DNA of 15,803 nt, taken from positions 1 to 15,803 of the forward strand of contig DCKE01000006.1 of NCBI GenBank assembly GCA_002320285.1, written 5' to 3'. Origin of the DNA: Flavobacteriaceae bacterium UBA1682. Its GTDB lineage: Bacteria; Bacteroidota; Bacteroidia; Flavobacteriales; Flavobacteriaceae. This document shows, in pieces, positions 1 to 7,764 of this stretch. The stretch's first letter is position 1; each line of letters starts with the position of its first letter. The notes below the pieces were generated by a model, which ran no database searches, was not told where the DNA came from, and saw nothing but the letters and a program-made list of their open reading frames with translations. Both the position numbers and the translations under genes were made by a program.

Positions 1-283
1 AATTGTTACCGTAAACCGTAACCGCCTTACCGGCCAGTTTGGGACTGCCGTTGGTGATGTTCGCCAAAAAATAATAATTGTTTTGACTGTCGACAACCAC
101 ATCGAGAATTTGCTCGACGCTGTGAGTCCACGGTCCCTTTCCCAAAGATCCACCACCGTTAAAAGCCCATTGCCAATTGTATTTTAACGGAGCTTTGGTT
201 TGCGCCTGAATCCCTATAGACGATAACAAAATCAACACCAAGCCTAGTAAATAAAATATTGTTTTTTGTAGTTGTTTTCTCAT
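1..283 (-). CDS. Secreted beta-propeller-like protein, N-terminal part (cut by window edge)
   Basis: Only the first 94 codons are present; the frame is open to the window edge. The protein begins MRKQLQKTIFYLLGLVLILL and has a basic-hydrophobic signal peptide ending near residue 28 (SIGIQAQ), so it is exported. The mature part (KYNWQWAFNGGG, then LDVVVDSQNNYYFLANI) resembles the SBBP-type beta-propeller repeats of Bacteroidota secreted proteins, in which a VDS.xN.Y pattern recurs; that assignment is an inference from one repeat. Such proteins usually carry a C-terminal type IX sorting domain, which would lie outside the window. It follows the giant surface-protein gene on the same strand after a gap with a terminator-like stem-loop, so it is probably transcribed separately. 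The ATG was chosen because it gives a normal signal peptide start. Function is unknown. Confidence 0.8.
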   Translation of the reverse strand, partial: MRKQLQKTIFYLLGLVLILLSSIGIQAQTKAPLKYNWQWAFNGGGSLGKGPWTHSVEQILDVVVDSQNNYYFLANITNGSPKLAGKAVTVYGNN

Positions 284-370
284 AGTTGTAAGATTTTTAT
301 AGTTAAAACCAAATAGTAACAGCCCGATTAAACGAGACACTAATTAATTTTCATCAATTAAAAACACAGA

Positions 371-421
371 TATAATAAAAAACGATGTTAAAACAATATA
401 TAAACTTCTTTTAACACCGTT
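371..421 (-). terminator. Stem-loop with T-run after the giant surface-protein gene
   Basis: On the minus strand AACGGTGTTAAAA (421-409) pairs with TTTTAACATCGTT (393-381), 12 of 13 positions, the odd one being G-T; the loop is 15 nt. It is followed directly by TTTTATTATA (380-371). The position is 30 bases past the stop of the gene ending at 451 and ahead of the next minus-strand gene, as expected for an intrinsic terminator. The AT-rich stem makes it moderate in strength. Confidence 0.55.
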
Positions 422-450
422 TATATTTAACATTTAACTCTTAATTATCG

Positions 451-3400
451 TTATTTCTTTATTAGCTTTTGTTCGGCTATACGTTTGCCATCGGCTTCCA
501 AACTAATCAGATAGGTGCCGGGTATTAAATTCCCTACATACACGTTTAATGTTCCGGTGGTTCCGCTCAGTTTAAACCTGGCGCGTTGCATCCCCAGTAA
601 ATCGTAAATCACCAAATGTTCAGCTTTAATGTATTCACTACCGATATCAAAATGAGCCACCGTGTTTTCCGTTGCTGGATTCGGCGTTAAAGTCAATTGC
701 GGTAAACTCGCTACGCTGTCTGTATTTGCTTCATAAATTTTATTTAAAAGACCAAAACTTTGTGTAGGTACATTGATATGACAACCTGCCATTTGAATGA
801 CAAATACATCTTGTGCACCGGGTTGGTAATTGGCATTGGGATAAAACTCGAGCATAATAGTATTGGCACCGGGATTTAAGGTAGTCGTTGCTGGAGAGAA
901 AACCCCTAAATTATTTTGACTGGTCACATGCATGGTTACAGTACCCCCAAAGGTATTATTTACCAACAGTTGATAAACAAATCCGTTTTGAACCTGCCCA
1001 AACTTAATCATGCGCAAAAATATTTTACATGGATTACTCGGACAAGCCGGATAAGCCGGGGTTACATTCATCGTTCCACTGCCAAAAGTACAGGCCTCAT
1101 AGTCGATTTCCAGTTGATAATCGCCCATAGTGTTGATCGGTTGTTTATGCACAAAGGTATTGCTACCGCTTTGTACTGTTTTGCCGTCAACCGTCCAACG
1201 ATAAGCGTTATAAATTCCGATAGGACCGATTAAATAAGCCCCAGTTCCCAAACAGAGGTCGTAACAACCCGTTGGCACAACCCATAGGGCACGTTCGGGA
1301 CTGTTTGGCGCTTGAATACTACTGCTGGCCGTACAACCCGTTTGTGAGGTATAGGTAACCCCATACGCACCACCGTGAGTAACCTCTATACTGCGTCCCG
1401 TCTGACCGTTACTCCAATTGTAAACACCCGTGGAAGGGCCATTTGCCGTTAGTTTTAAGGTATATGGTGTACAATTGACCACACTGTAATCTATTGTAGG
1501 TGGTTTTACTTCTTCGTGTACTACGATGGTAACACTGACATTGTTGACACAATTCGGATCCTGAGGCGCGCGCGCACTTAAGGTATAGGTATAGATACCG
1601 GCTGGTAAAGCATGATATTCGACCAGCAAGTTGGCATTGCCCGTTACCCAATTGGTGTAACCGCCAGGTAAATACGGCCCGATCCAGCGGTGCTCTGCAT
1701 CAGCCTCGGTAATTATACCGCTTAGTCTAACGCGTTCTCCAGCGCAGATACTGGTATTGCCGTTAATGCTTGCAAAAGGCGGTTTGCGGATCAGCACATT
1801 TCGAGTTTGCGTAGCCATACGGTAATCCTTACAGCCCTTGATATCCTGCAATACCGGCCAATAGGAACCGCTTACCGTAGGAGTATAGGTCAAACCGCTA
1901 GCTACTTGTTCGTCGTCGCGCATCCATACGATATCGACCGGTAAAGTCGATCCGAAATCTGGAGTATAACTCAACACAAAAGGCGTCCCTTCACAGAAAT
2001 TAACGCTGTTTGGAGATATCTCTCCCATAAACTGAGCTTTACTAATTACAATATCTACCGGATTCAGCGTTTGATACACACAACCGTATGGTGTCTTTAT
2101 TTTTAAGATAATCTGCTCAGCCCCTGTACTTGCAATATTAATAAGCGTTGTAGGCCCACTGGCCACATAATGTGTATTACTAAAATGCCATTCATAGCGG
2201 TTTTCGGGTTTATAGGTTCCCGGTACGGTCAGACTGATAGCCGATTCCGAGCAAAACGGCCCCGGTACACTAAAAGCCGTTTCGGGTTCTGGGTCTAAGG
2301 TAATGTTTAACTGAGTGCTGCAAAGCGGCAAGTTTCCAGACCTTGCGCTAAGGGTATAGGTATAATTACCCGGTGGTACATTAGAAATCGTATGGCTGTC
2401 TCCCCCTGTCGTTCCAGTAATCCCGTACCCTATATACGTATACTTCATATCGCTTGCAGCAAGGCCATAGATATTGGAATTATTTAATAGAACGATATTA
2501 TAAGTCCCATCGGAATTACAAGTAATGCTGCTTTTTAAAATAGGTTCGTATTTTTTACTGACTTGAATGGATTTGTGTACTATGCAGTTGTTGTAATTCA
2601 GTATTGCGGTGATGGTATGGTTTCCGGCAATCGACACATTAAAGGTCGCATGGGCCGTATTATTAGCAGCAGCTGAAGTAACACCACTACTGCCTTGCCA
2701 AGTGATATTGGTCGGAGTACCGACATAGGTAAGCTGCGCTTTGATCACATCACAGCTATCCCAAGTTGCACTTAACTGCATATTCGGAGCTGGGGTAACA
2801 GTACAATCTGGATTGTTACTGCATTTAATTTCGACATGAACCGTTTTTGAATTGACGGTACAACCGTTTCTGTCCCGTACTTCTAAGCGATACAATCCAT
2901 CGGGATTAGCTCCAGTTATGGTGTAATTGGACGAATTGGCTCCTGGAATAAAATTGCCATTTCTATACCATTGAAACGATACGGAAGCGGTTATACCCGT
3001 GGATAACGTAGCCGATAAGGGTATCGAAATATAGTTGGTCGGACATACATAGTGGTGGTATCCCGGTGTAATATCTATTTTTGTAGCGGGAAATATCGTG
3101 ACATTTCCAGACGCTACAGCCACATAATTACAGCCGTTGGGTTTTTCTAACTGAATCGATAAAGATTTGGTAATGTTAGCACTGGTATTGTTGGCAAAAC
3201 CATTTCCTACAACTAGAGGAACACCGCTGGTGAATGAATAAGACCCCGAAGGTATAGCCCCGTCAAAACCGACTTTGATGATACCGCTAACCGGTGGTGA
3301 ACTGGTTATATTTAACGTAATGGTACCAGAACCCGGACAGACATCAGCTATCGGTGCAATAGTTAAAACCGGCATCTTCAACAGCTTGATCGTTCTGGTT

Positions 3401-5376
3401 GTCGTCGTCACTACATTACATTTGGTCACTTTTAGGGTCAGTATACCCGTATAAGAACTGCTGGCTTCATTAAAACTGACTTCCACATTCGGCGAATTGA
3501 TGCCGCCGACAATGTTTCCGAAATTCGTTTGGTTCGTAGAACTTACAATACTCCATTCGATATGATCTACTTTAATACCGTGTAGATTGGCAGAGAATTT
3601 ATATACATTACTAGTACAGAATTCGTTGACGATATTGTTATTGACGATATCGGGATCCACTACCACTTGACTAACGGTATAGGATGCCGGATCGGATAAA
3701 CAAATCACACCGTCTTTGACCACTTGTTTCACTACTGAAATTACAGCCGACGGGTTTGAAATACTCAGGGAAACTTCAGTTCCCGCATTACTTCCAATAA
3801 TCGAACCTCCGATCACACTCCATATAAAAGTCACATCGGGAGTCGTATCTGTAATTTTATAAGTATAAGGCGTATTTAAACAGACGTATTGCGGTCCAGT
3901 GATATAACCGTTAATAGCAGGTTTAGCTATCACATCAACCACTATCGGTGCATCTATACACCAATTAGCATTGGTTCCCACTACATAACTTCCGCCTTTA
4001 ACAAAGGTATAAGTAAGCTGCCGTCCAATTGAACTGTGAACAAGTCCACTGTTATAAGTGACCGTCCAATTAATAGAACTTCCGTCAGCTGTGGTAAAAG
4101 TTTTGACTGTGCCTTGACAAACGGTTAAAGCCGGATCAGTACGAATTTCAACCGTCGGCATTACTTTAAATCGATAATTGGCATATCCCTTACATCTAAA
4201 ATTATTGATTAAGGTATTTCGATATTCGACAGACAAAGTATGATATCCAGGAGCTAAATCCGCTCCGTTGATCACAATTTCATTGTGTTGATCGGTCAAC
4301 ACCACTGCCGGATGATTTGAAATTCCACCGATATTCCATTTAAACTCCGTACTCGGCCATTGCGGCAAAGTAAAACGACCTTGCTTATTCATACAAATCA
4401 TACGGGGTCCTTTGATGATACCGTCGTTTAGCACTATCGGAATTTTTATCGTATTCCAAAATGGGCAGCTGCAATGAGACCGATAACTCACTGTTCCAAA
4501 TCCCTTTTCACTATCCACTTGATCCCATCTAACATCAATAGAATTTCCGTAGTTTTTAAGTATAGTTCCACCTTCAACCCGCCATTCACCCCCACACCCT
4601 TCGTTGACACTATAGGTTTCTTTACTGCCTTCACAGGCAACACTGCTGCAACTAATAACAACTGGACTGACTGCTACTACCTTGATTGCTATAGCATAAG
4701 TTGAACTGCAATTACAACTGTTGGTAGCGGTTAAAACAACCTTATAATATCCGGGTTTCTGATAGGTATGCACCGGGGCAAAAAGGTTGGAGGTGTTTCC
4801 ATCTCCGAAATTCCATTGATAGTTAATAATGGCTGCACCACCTCTGTCGTTGGACAGGTTGTCAAACGATATCGGGCTTCCCGCACAAAACTCCAACTGA
4901 TCAGGGTATGGGCTATCCACTTTAAAAACGGCCTCAGGATTAACAATCTTTTCAATACAATAGGTAAAGGTACTGCTCGTTCCAGAGGTATAGTTTACAC
5001 TTACCGTTAAGGCTCCATTACCGTGACCACCCCACAATACCAAAGCTCTGGAATTGCTACTGCTCTGTAAAGCCCCCCCCGCTACCTGCCATTGTACACT
5101 CTTGATATTAGTAGCTTCCAATTTATAAGTAACCCGACTACCGGCGCAAAAACGCAAACACTTACTACCGTTCATCGCTTCAATCAGATCTGCCCTCAAG
5201 CCAAAATCAGTATCGGCAACGTTGCTGTCGTCAAATTCAATACAGCCCACTTGTTGATCCCACGATAAGATAGGATAGTTGCTTTGCGCCTTTGCTGAAA
5301 TAGAATACAGCAACAACAAAATTAACAGGCATGCCGTCTGCACTGTTAGCGGATATATAATTTTTTTTATCATCAT
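451..5376 (-). CDS. Giant multi-domain PKD/Ig-like surface protein with type IX secretion C-terminal sorting domain
   Basis: This is a 1641-residue secreted protein, probably a cell-surface adhesin or matrix protein. A signal peptide spans about residues 2-31 (hydrophobic core LLILLLLYSIS, then SAKAQ). A PKD domain lies at about 145-235, with WNFGDG at 188-193 and HTY..PGYY..VLTATN after it. The rest is a chain of Ig/PKD-like beta-sandwich modules, many opening with a hydrophobic-Cys-x-Gly motif (FCAGS, ACEGS, VCQGT, FCEGT, ICAGE). The last 84 residues form a type A sorting domain (LTPNPATENT near its start, VIYDLLG, GTYLISL, ending EQKLIKK), the signal for export through the type IX machinery and attachment at or release from the cell surface. 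The frame extends upstream to a GTG at 5430, but the ATG at 5376 gives a proper signal peptide behind an A-rich leader; the ATG at 5373 is equally possible. An 8-G tract lies near codon 100. The specific ligand is unknown. Confidence 0.88.
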   Translation of the reverse strand: MMIKKIIYPLTVQTACLLILLLLYSISAKAQSNYPILSWDQQVGCIEFDDSNVADTDFGLRADLIEAMNGSKCLRFCAGSRVTYKLEATNIKSVQWQVAGGALQSSSNSRALVLWGGHGNGALTVSVNYTSGTSSTFTYCIEKIVNPEAVFKVDSPYPDQLEFCAGSPISFDNLSNDRGGAAIINYQWNFGDGNTSNLFAPVHTYQKPGYYKVVLTATNSCNCSSTYAIAIKVVAVSPVVISCSSVACEGSKETYSVNEGCGGEWRVEGGTILKNYGNSIDVRWDQVDSEKGFGTVSYRSHCSCPFWNTIKIPIVLNDGIIKGPRMICMNKQGRFTLPQWPSTEFKWNIGGISNHPAVVLTDQHNEIVINGADLAPGYHTLSVEYRNTLINNFRCKGYANYRFKVMPTVEIRTDPALTVCQGTVKTFTTADGSSINWTVTYNSGLVHSSIGRQLTYTFVKGGSYVVGTNANWCIDAPIVVDVIAKPAINGYITGPQYVCLNTPYTYKITDTTPDVTFIWSVIGGSIIGSNAGTEVSLSISNPSAVISVVKQVVKDGVICLSDPASYTVSQVVVDPDIVNNNIVNEFCTSNVYKFSANLHGIKVDHIEWSIVSSTNQTNFGNIVGGINSPNVEVSFNEASSSYTGILTLKVTKCNVVTTTTRTIKLLKMPVLTIAPIADVCPGSGTITLNITSSPPVSGIIKVGFDGAIPSGSYSFTSGVPLVVGNGFANNTSANITKSLSIQLEKPNGCNYVAVASGNVTIFPATKIDITPGYHHYVCPTNYISIPLSATLSTGITASVSFQWYRNGNFIPGANSSNYTITGANPDGLYRLEVRDRNGCTVNSKTVHVEIKCSNNPDCTVTPAPNMQLSATWDSCDVIKAQLTYVGTPTNITWQGSSGVTSAAANNTAHATFNVSIAGNHTITAILNYNNCIVHKSIQVSKKYEPILKSSITCNSDGTYNIVLLNNSNIYGLAASDMKYTYIGYGITGTTGGDSHTISNVPPGNYTYTLSARSGNLPLCSTQLNITLDPEPETAFSVPGPFCSESAISLTVPGTYKPENRYEWHFSNTHYVASGPTTLINIASTGAEQIILKIKTPYGCVYQTLNPVDIVISKAQFMGEISPNSVNFCEGTPFVLSYTPDFGSTLPVDIVWMRDDEQVASGLTYTPTVSGSYWPVLQDIKGCKDYRMATQTRNVLIRKPPFASINGNTSICAGERVRLSGIITEADAEHRWIGPYLPGGYTNWVTGNANLLVEYHALPAGIYTYTLSARAPQDPNCVNNVSVTIVVHEEVKPPTIDYSVVNCTPYTLKLTANGPSTGVYNWSNGQTGRSIEVTHGGAYGVTYTSQTGCTASSSIQAPNSPERALWVVPTGCYDLCLGTGAYLIGPIGIYNAYRWTVDGKTVQSGSNTFVHKQPINTMGDYQLEIDYEACTFGSGTMNVTPAYPACPSNPCKIFLRMIKFGQVQNGFVYQLLVNNTFGGTVTMHVTSQNNLGVFSPATTTLNPGANTIMLEFYPNANYQPGAQDVFVIQMAGCHINVPTQSFGLLNKIYEANTDSVASLPQLTLTPNPATENTVAHFDIGSEYIKAEHLVIYDLLGMQRARFKLSGTTGTLNVYVGNLIPGTYLISLEADGKRIAEQKLIKK

Positions 5377-5512
5377 TTTAATTTTAATACGATTATTTAT
5401 TTTCTTCCTGTGCGTGAAATAGCATAACACAATTTGATTGTTTGCCTATTTTACATTATTTTAAATACAATTAACAGTTATTAACTACTAACACATTCAC
5501 AACAGGACAAAT

Positions 5513-5542
5513 CAAATCTAAACTTTATGATTAATTATGCAA
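5513..5542 (-). promoter_or_regulatory. Bacteroidota-type promoter for the giant surface-protein gene
   Basis: Read on the minus strand, TTG (5542-5540), a 19-base spacer and TAGATTTG (5520-5513) match the Bacteroidota sigma consensus TTG-N19-TAnnTTTG at every fixed position. Transcription would begin near 5506, giving a leader of about 130 nt to the ATG at 5376. No transcript data are available; the call rests on motif and placement. Confidence 0.6.
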
Positions 5543-5550
5543 AAATATTT

Positions 5551-5581
5551 TTGTGCACATTGATCATTTTACATACATTTA
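5551..5581 (+). promoter_or_regulatory. Candidate promoter for the membrane-anchored AraC-type regulator
   Basis: TTG (5551-5553), a 20-base spacer and TACATTTA (5574-5581) match the Bacteroidota consensus except for the last base. The site lies back to back with the minus-strand promoter at 5513-5542. It would start transcription near 5586, downstream of the upstream in-frame ATG at 5527, which supports 5665 as the real start codon of the gene. Confidence 0.35.
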
Positions 5582-5664
5582 GAACTCAATATTCTGTAAA
5601 TCATATTATTACAATAAAAATAAAAATTTCCAACACCCCATCCTTTAATCTTTTATTAACAATC

Positions 5665-6888
5665 ATGAAAATATACTACCTCACTTTACTGACCTACTTA
5701 AACGCTTATCTTAGCTGTATCGAGCCAACATACGAGAGTATCTTCCGTCATTTTTCATTCGAAATTCGATGTAAGACAATGAAAGATTCAACTAAAACAA
5801 CATCGCTGTCCAATAAGAGATCCTTTAGATATCTTTGGGTTAAAGCTGAAGCGATAAAACGAATTCAACATTCATTTGTGTTTGATACCTATTTTGGGAA
5901 TCCTAAAAAACAGTTTAACTGCAAACAGTGGAATTACAACAAGAGTATGATTAATGCACTACCTCTAAGGAGCTGCTTGGTGACAATTACAATCAAGGAC
6001 AATCGACTTTCCTTTGTTAGTCCAAAACACACTTCCGCAAAACTCATTAAAAAACTACCAAAGGGCTTATACAGGAACAAACAAATCGAAATGGGTTTCA
6101 AGGATATTAAAAATCTGTTAGCTTACAAACTAAAACACCCCCATCACAACAATCACTATAGCGATTTTAAAGACCAGATGGAGAAAAGCTGGCATCGAGA
6201 AAAAATTTTAAACATAAACAAACAACTACCCGCGGTATCCGGGCATTTGCAAAGGAAATACGACAACTTAAGAACATGGATAAGCTTGATATGGAAACAG
6301 CATCACAACCCGGTAGCTATCTTAAATCACAAAAACTGCTTAGAAGATTCCAGTACCTTGGTAAAGACTACCATAGTTTTTGTTATTCTACTTATAGATC
6401 ACCTCTTTGTCTGTTTAATTTTTATCTACTTAAAATACCAACTACTTAAAAAACAACGCAATAAACTAGCGATTTCAACCTTAGAACTGAGCGATGCCAC
6501 CAAGAAGCCGCTTACCCTTAAAGACAGTATCGTATCGAAAATATTACAACATTTAGAAGATTTTGAAAAGAACAAAGAGTTTTTAAGCGAAGGCATTCAT
6601 TTAAACAACTTGGCTCAGCGATGGCACACCAACCGCAACTACCTTTCTAATTGCATCAACACCTATAAGGAAAAAAGTTTTATTGACTATGTCAACGATC
6701 TTAGAATAAAATATTTCATTGAACACCTCAAAGAAAACCACAAGAGGTTTCGCTGTTTAACAATTGCGGCTATTGGTCAAGAATTGGGGTTTTCTAGCGC
6801 TCGCAGTTTTTCAAAAGCCTTCGTCAAAGTCATGCACATGCCCCTTTCTCAGTATTTATCACGATTCACTAAAGAAGATATGGAGTAA
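5665..6888 (+). CDS. Membrane-anchored AraC-type helix-turn-helix regulator with diverged sensor region
   Basis: This 407-residue protein resembles the flavobacterial regulators that join an N-terminal extracytoplasmic TPR sensor, one membrane helix and a cytoplasmic AraC DNA-binding domain. Visible here are a weak N-terminal hydrophobic stretch (residues 2-18), a lysine/histidine-rich region without recognisable TPR helices, a juxtamembrane LPAVSGHLQRKYDN (188-201) that resembles the conserved LSGKIxxEYDT segment of that family, a transmembrane helix at about 234-257, and two helix-turn-helix units at about 313-335 and 366-386 (GFSSARSFSKAF, then MPLSQYL). The DNA-binding half looks intact, while the sensor half looks eroded or unusually diverged. 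The frame is also open to an ATG at 5527; 5665 was preferred because of the signal-like start and the promoter between them. It diverges from the giant surface-protein gene, which is a plausible target (inference). Confidence 0.75.
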   Translation: MKIYYLTLLTYLNAYLSCIEPTYESIFRHFSFEIRCKTMKDSTKTTSLSNKRSFRYLWVKAEAIKRIQHSFVFDTYFGNPKKQFNCKQWNYNKSMINALPLRSCLVTITIKDNRLSFVSPKHTSAKLIKKLPKGLYRNKQIEMGFKDIKNLLAYKLKHPHHNNHYSDFKDQMEKSWHREKILNINKQLPAVSGHLQRKYDNLRTWISLIWKQHHNPVAILNHKNCLEDSSTLVKTTIVFVILLIDHLFVCLIFIYLKYQLLKKQRNKLAISTLELSDATKKPLTLKDSIVSKILQHLEDFEKNKEFLSEGIHLNNLAQRWHTNRNYLSNCINTYKEKSFIDYVNDLRIKYFIEHLKENHKRFRCLTIAAIGQELGFSSARSFSKAFVKVMHMPLSQYLSRFTKEDME

Positions 6889-6904
6889 TCAGAAGAACTC
6901 ACTG

Positions 6905-6956
6905 AGCTCGGGAATTATAGTCTGCTTGTGGAGCTTCTATATTCCCGGCTTGAGCT
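6905..6956. terminator. Imperfect hairpin between convergent genes, possible two-way terminator
   Basis: GAGCTC plus GGGAATTATAG (6904-6920) pairs with CTATATTCCC (6937-6946) and, after a five-base bulge, GAGCT (6952-6956). It fills the short space between the stop of the AraC-type regulator and the stop of the convergent methyltransferase gene. Neither strand has a strong T-run directly after the stem, so termination is a guess from position; it could instead be a small dispersed palindromic repeat. Confidence 0.35.
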
Positions 6957-6971
6957 TATGAGGCAGAACTA

Positions 6972-7613
6972 TTAATTTTTATCGCCCAGCATCGGTACAA
7001 AGCGAAAATCGCCAAATTCGTGTTTCTCAAATTGGGTTTCCGATTTGCGAATCAGTAAAGTCATGATTTGTACCTCCTCTCCTACGGGTATCACCAATCG
7101 TCCACCGATTTTAAGTTGTGCCATTAAGGGTTGAGGTATAAATGGAGCTCCAGCAGTGACAATAATCGAATCAAATGGTGCAAAATTCGGCAATCCTTTA
7201 TAACCATCACCGAAGGTAAGATGGCGGGCACGTACTCCTAACTTTGGCAGCAGCTGCGATGTTTTTTTATACAATTCATTTTGTCTTTCCACACTAAATA
7301 CACGAGCCCCCATAGCATACAATACCGCGGTTTGATAACCCGATCCGGTTCCGATTTCCAGCACCTTATCGTCTTTGGTCAATTCTAATAACTGCGATTG
7401 AAAAGCTACCGTATAAGGCTGTGAAATCGTCTGTCCTGCACCAATTGGGAAAGCCGTGTCCTGATAAGCAAAATCCTCAAAACTCGAGTCTAAAAACAGA
7501 TGTCGAGGAATGGTTTTAATGGCTTGGAGTACATTTTTGTCGGTAATTCCCTTTCGTTGTAACACGTCTACTAATTGATTTCGAAGTCCTTGATGTTTGG
7601 CAGAATCTCTCAC
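6972..7613 (-). CDS. pcm: Protein-L-isoaspartate O-methyltransferase
   Basis: The enzyme transfers a methyl group from S-adenosylmethionine to L-isoaspartyl residues of damaged proteins and so starts their repair in the cytoplasm (EC 2.1.1.77). The sequence shows the family hallmarks: PRHLF, the AFPIGAGQTISQPY segment around the active site, the SAM-binding motif VLEIGTGSGYQTAVL, and the later motifs FDSIIVTAGAP and GGRLVIPVG. At 213 residues it has the family's usual length when begun at the GTG at 7613 (VRDSAKHQGLRNQLV). The frame is open further, to a TTG at 7670, but that adds 19 residues unlike any Pcm N-terminus. It converges with the AraC-type regulator and diverges from the Gfo/Idh oxidoreductase gene. 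No clear promoter was found upstream. The assignment is very secure; only the start is open. Confidence 0.95.
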   Translation of the reverse strand: MRDSAKHQGLRNQLVDVLQRKGITDKNVLQAIKTIPRHLFLDSSFEDFAYQDTAFPIGAGQTISQPYTVAFQSQLLELTKDDKVLEIGTGSGYQTAVLYAMGARVFSVERQNELYKKTSQLLPKLGVRARHLTFGDGYKGLPNFAPFDSIIVTAGAPFIPQPLMAQLKIGGRLVIPVGEEVQIMTLLIRKSETQFEKHEFGDFRFVPMLGDKN

Positions 7614-7716
7614 TATTGCATATATTAATTTGGGTAAAATTACGCAATATTTCAGTATAAAAACAGCCAAAAACCCAAGTAGAATAAAGATTCACCAAAA
7701 GTTTAGACTTTAAATC

Positions 7717-7747
7717 TTAGGGATTAAGTAAATATGTTTTATTTTTG
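7717..7747 (+). promoter_or_regulatory. Candidate promoter for the Gfo/Idh/MocA oxidoreductase gene
   Basis: TATTTTTG (7740-7747) fits the Bacteroidota -7 box TAnnTTTG perfectly. The upstream element is weak: TTA at 7717-7719, 20 bases away, in place of TTG. The start of transcription would fall around 7752, leaving a very short leader before the ATG at 7765. Confidence 0.4.
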
Positions 7748-7764
7748 TTCCAAATAGAATTTTT

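Noticed and set aside
284..370. Promoter for the partial beta-propeller gene
   Set aside because: TACTATTTG on the minus strand is near the -7 consensus but has one extra base and no convincing TTG at the right distance.
916..1233. Plus-strand and other-frame open frames inside the giant surface-protein gene (for example 916-1233, 4474-4704, 4768-5010)
   Set aside because: They lie wholly within a well-supported long coding frame, show no domain, signal peptide or promoter, and their composition is that of an antisense shadow.
5527..5664. Upstream extension of the AraC-type regulator to the ATG at 5527
   Set aside because: It adds 46 AT-codon-rich residues unlike the family, and a promoter-like site lies downstream of this ATG; 5665 gives a normal signal-like start.
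7614..7670. Longer Pcm start at 7670
   Set aside because: It is a TTG codon and the added residues do not resemble Pcm; GTG at 7613 gives the usual 213-residue enzyme.
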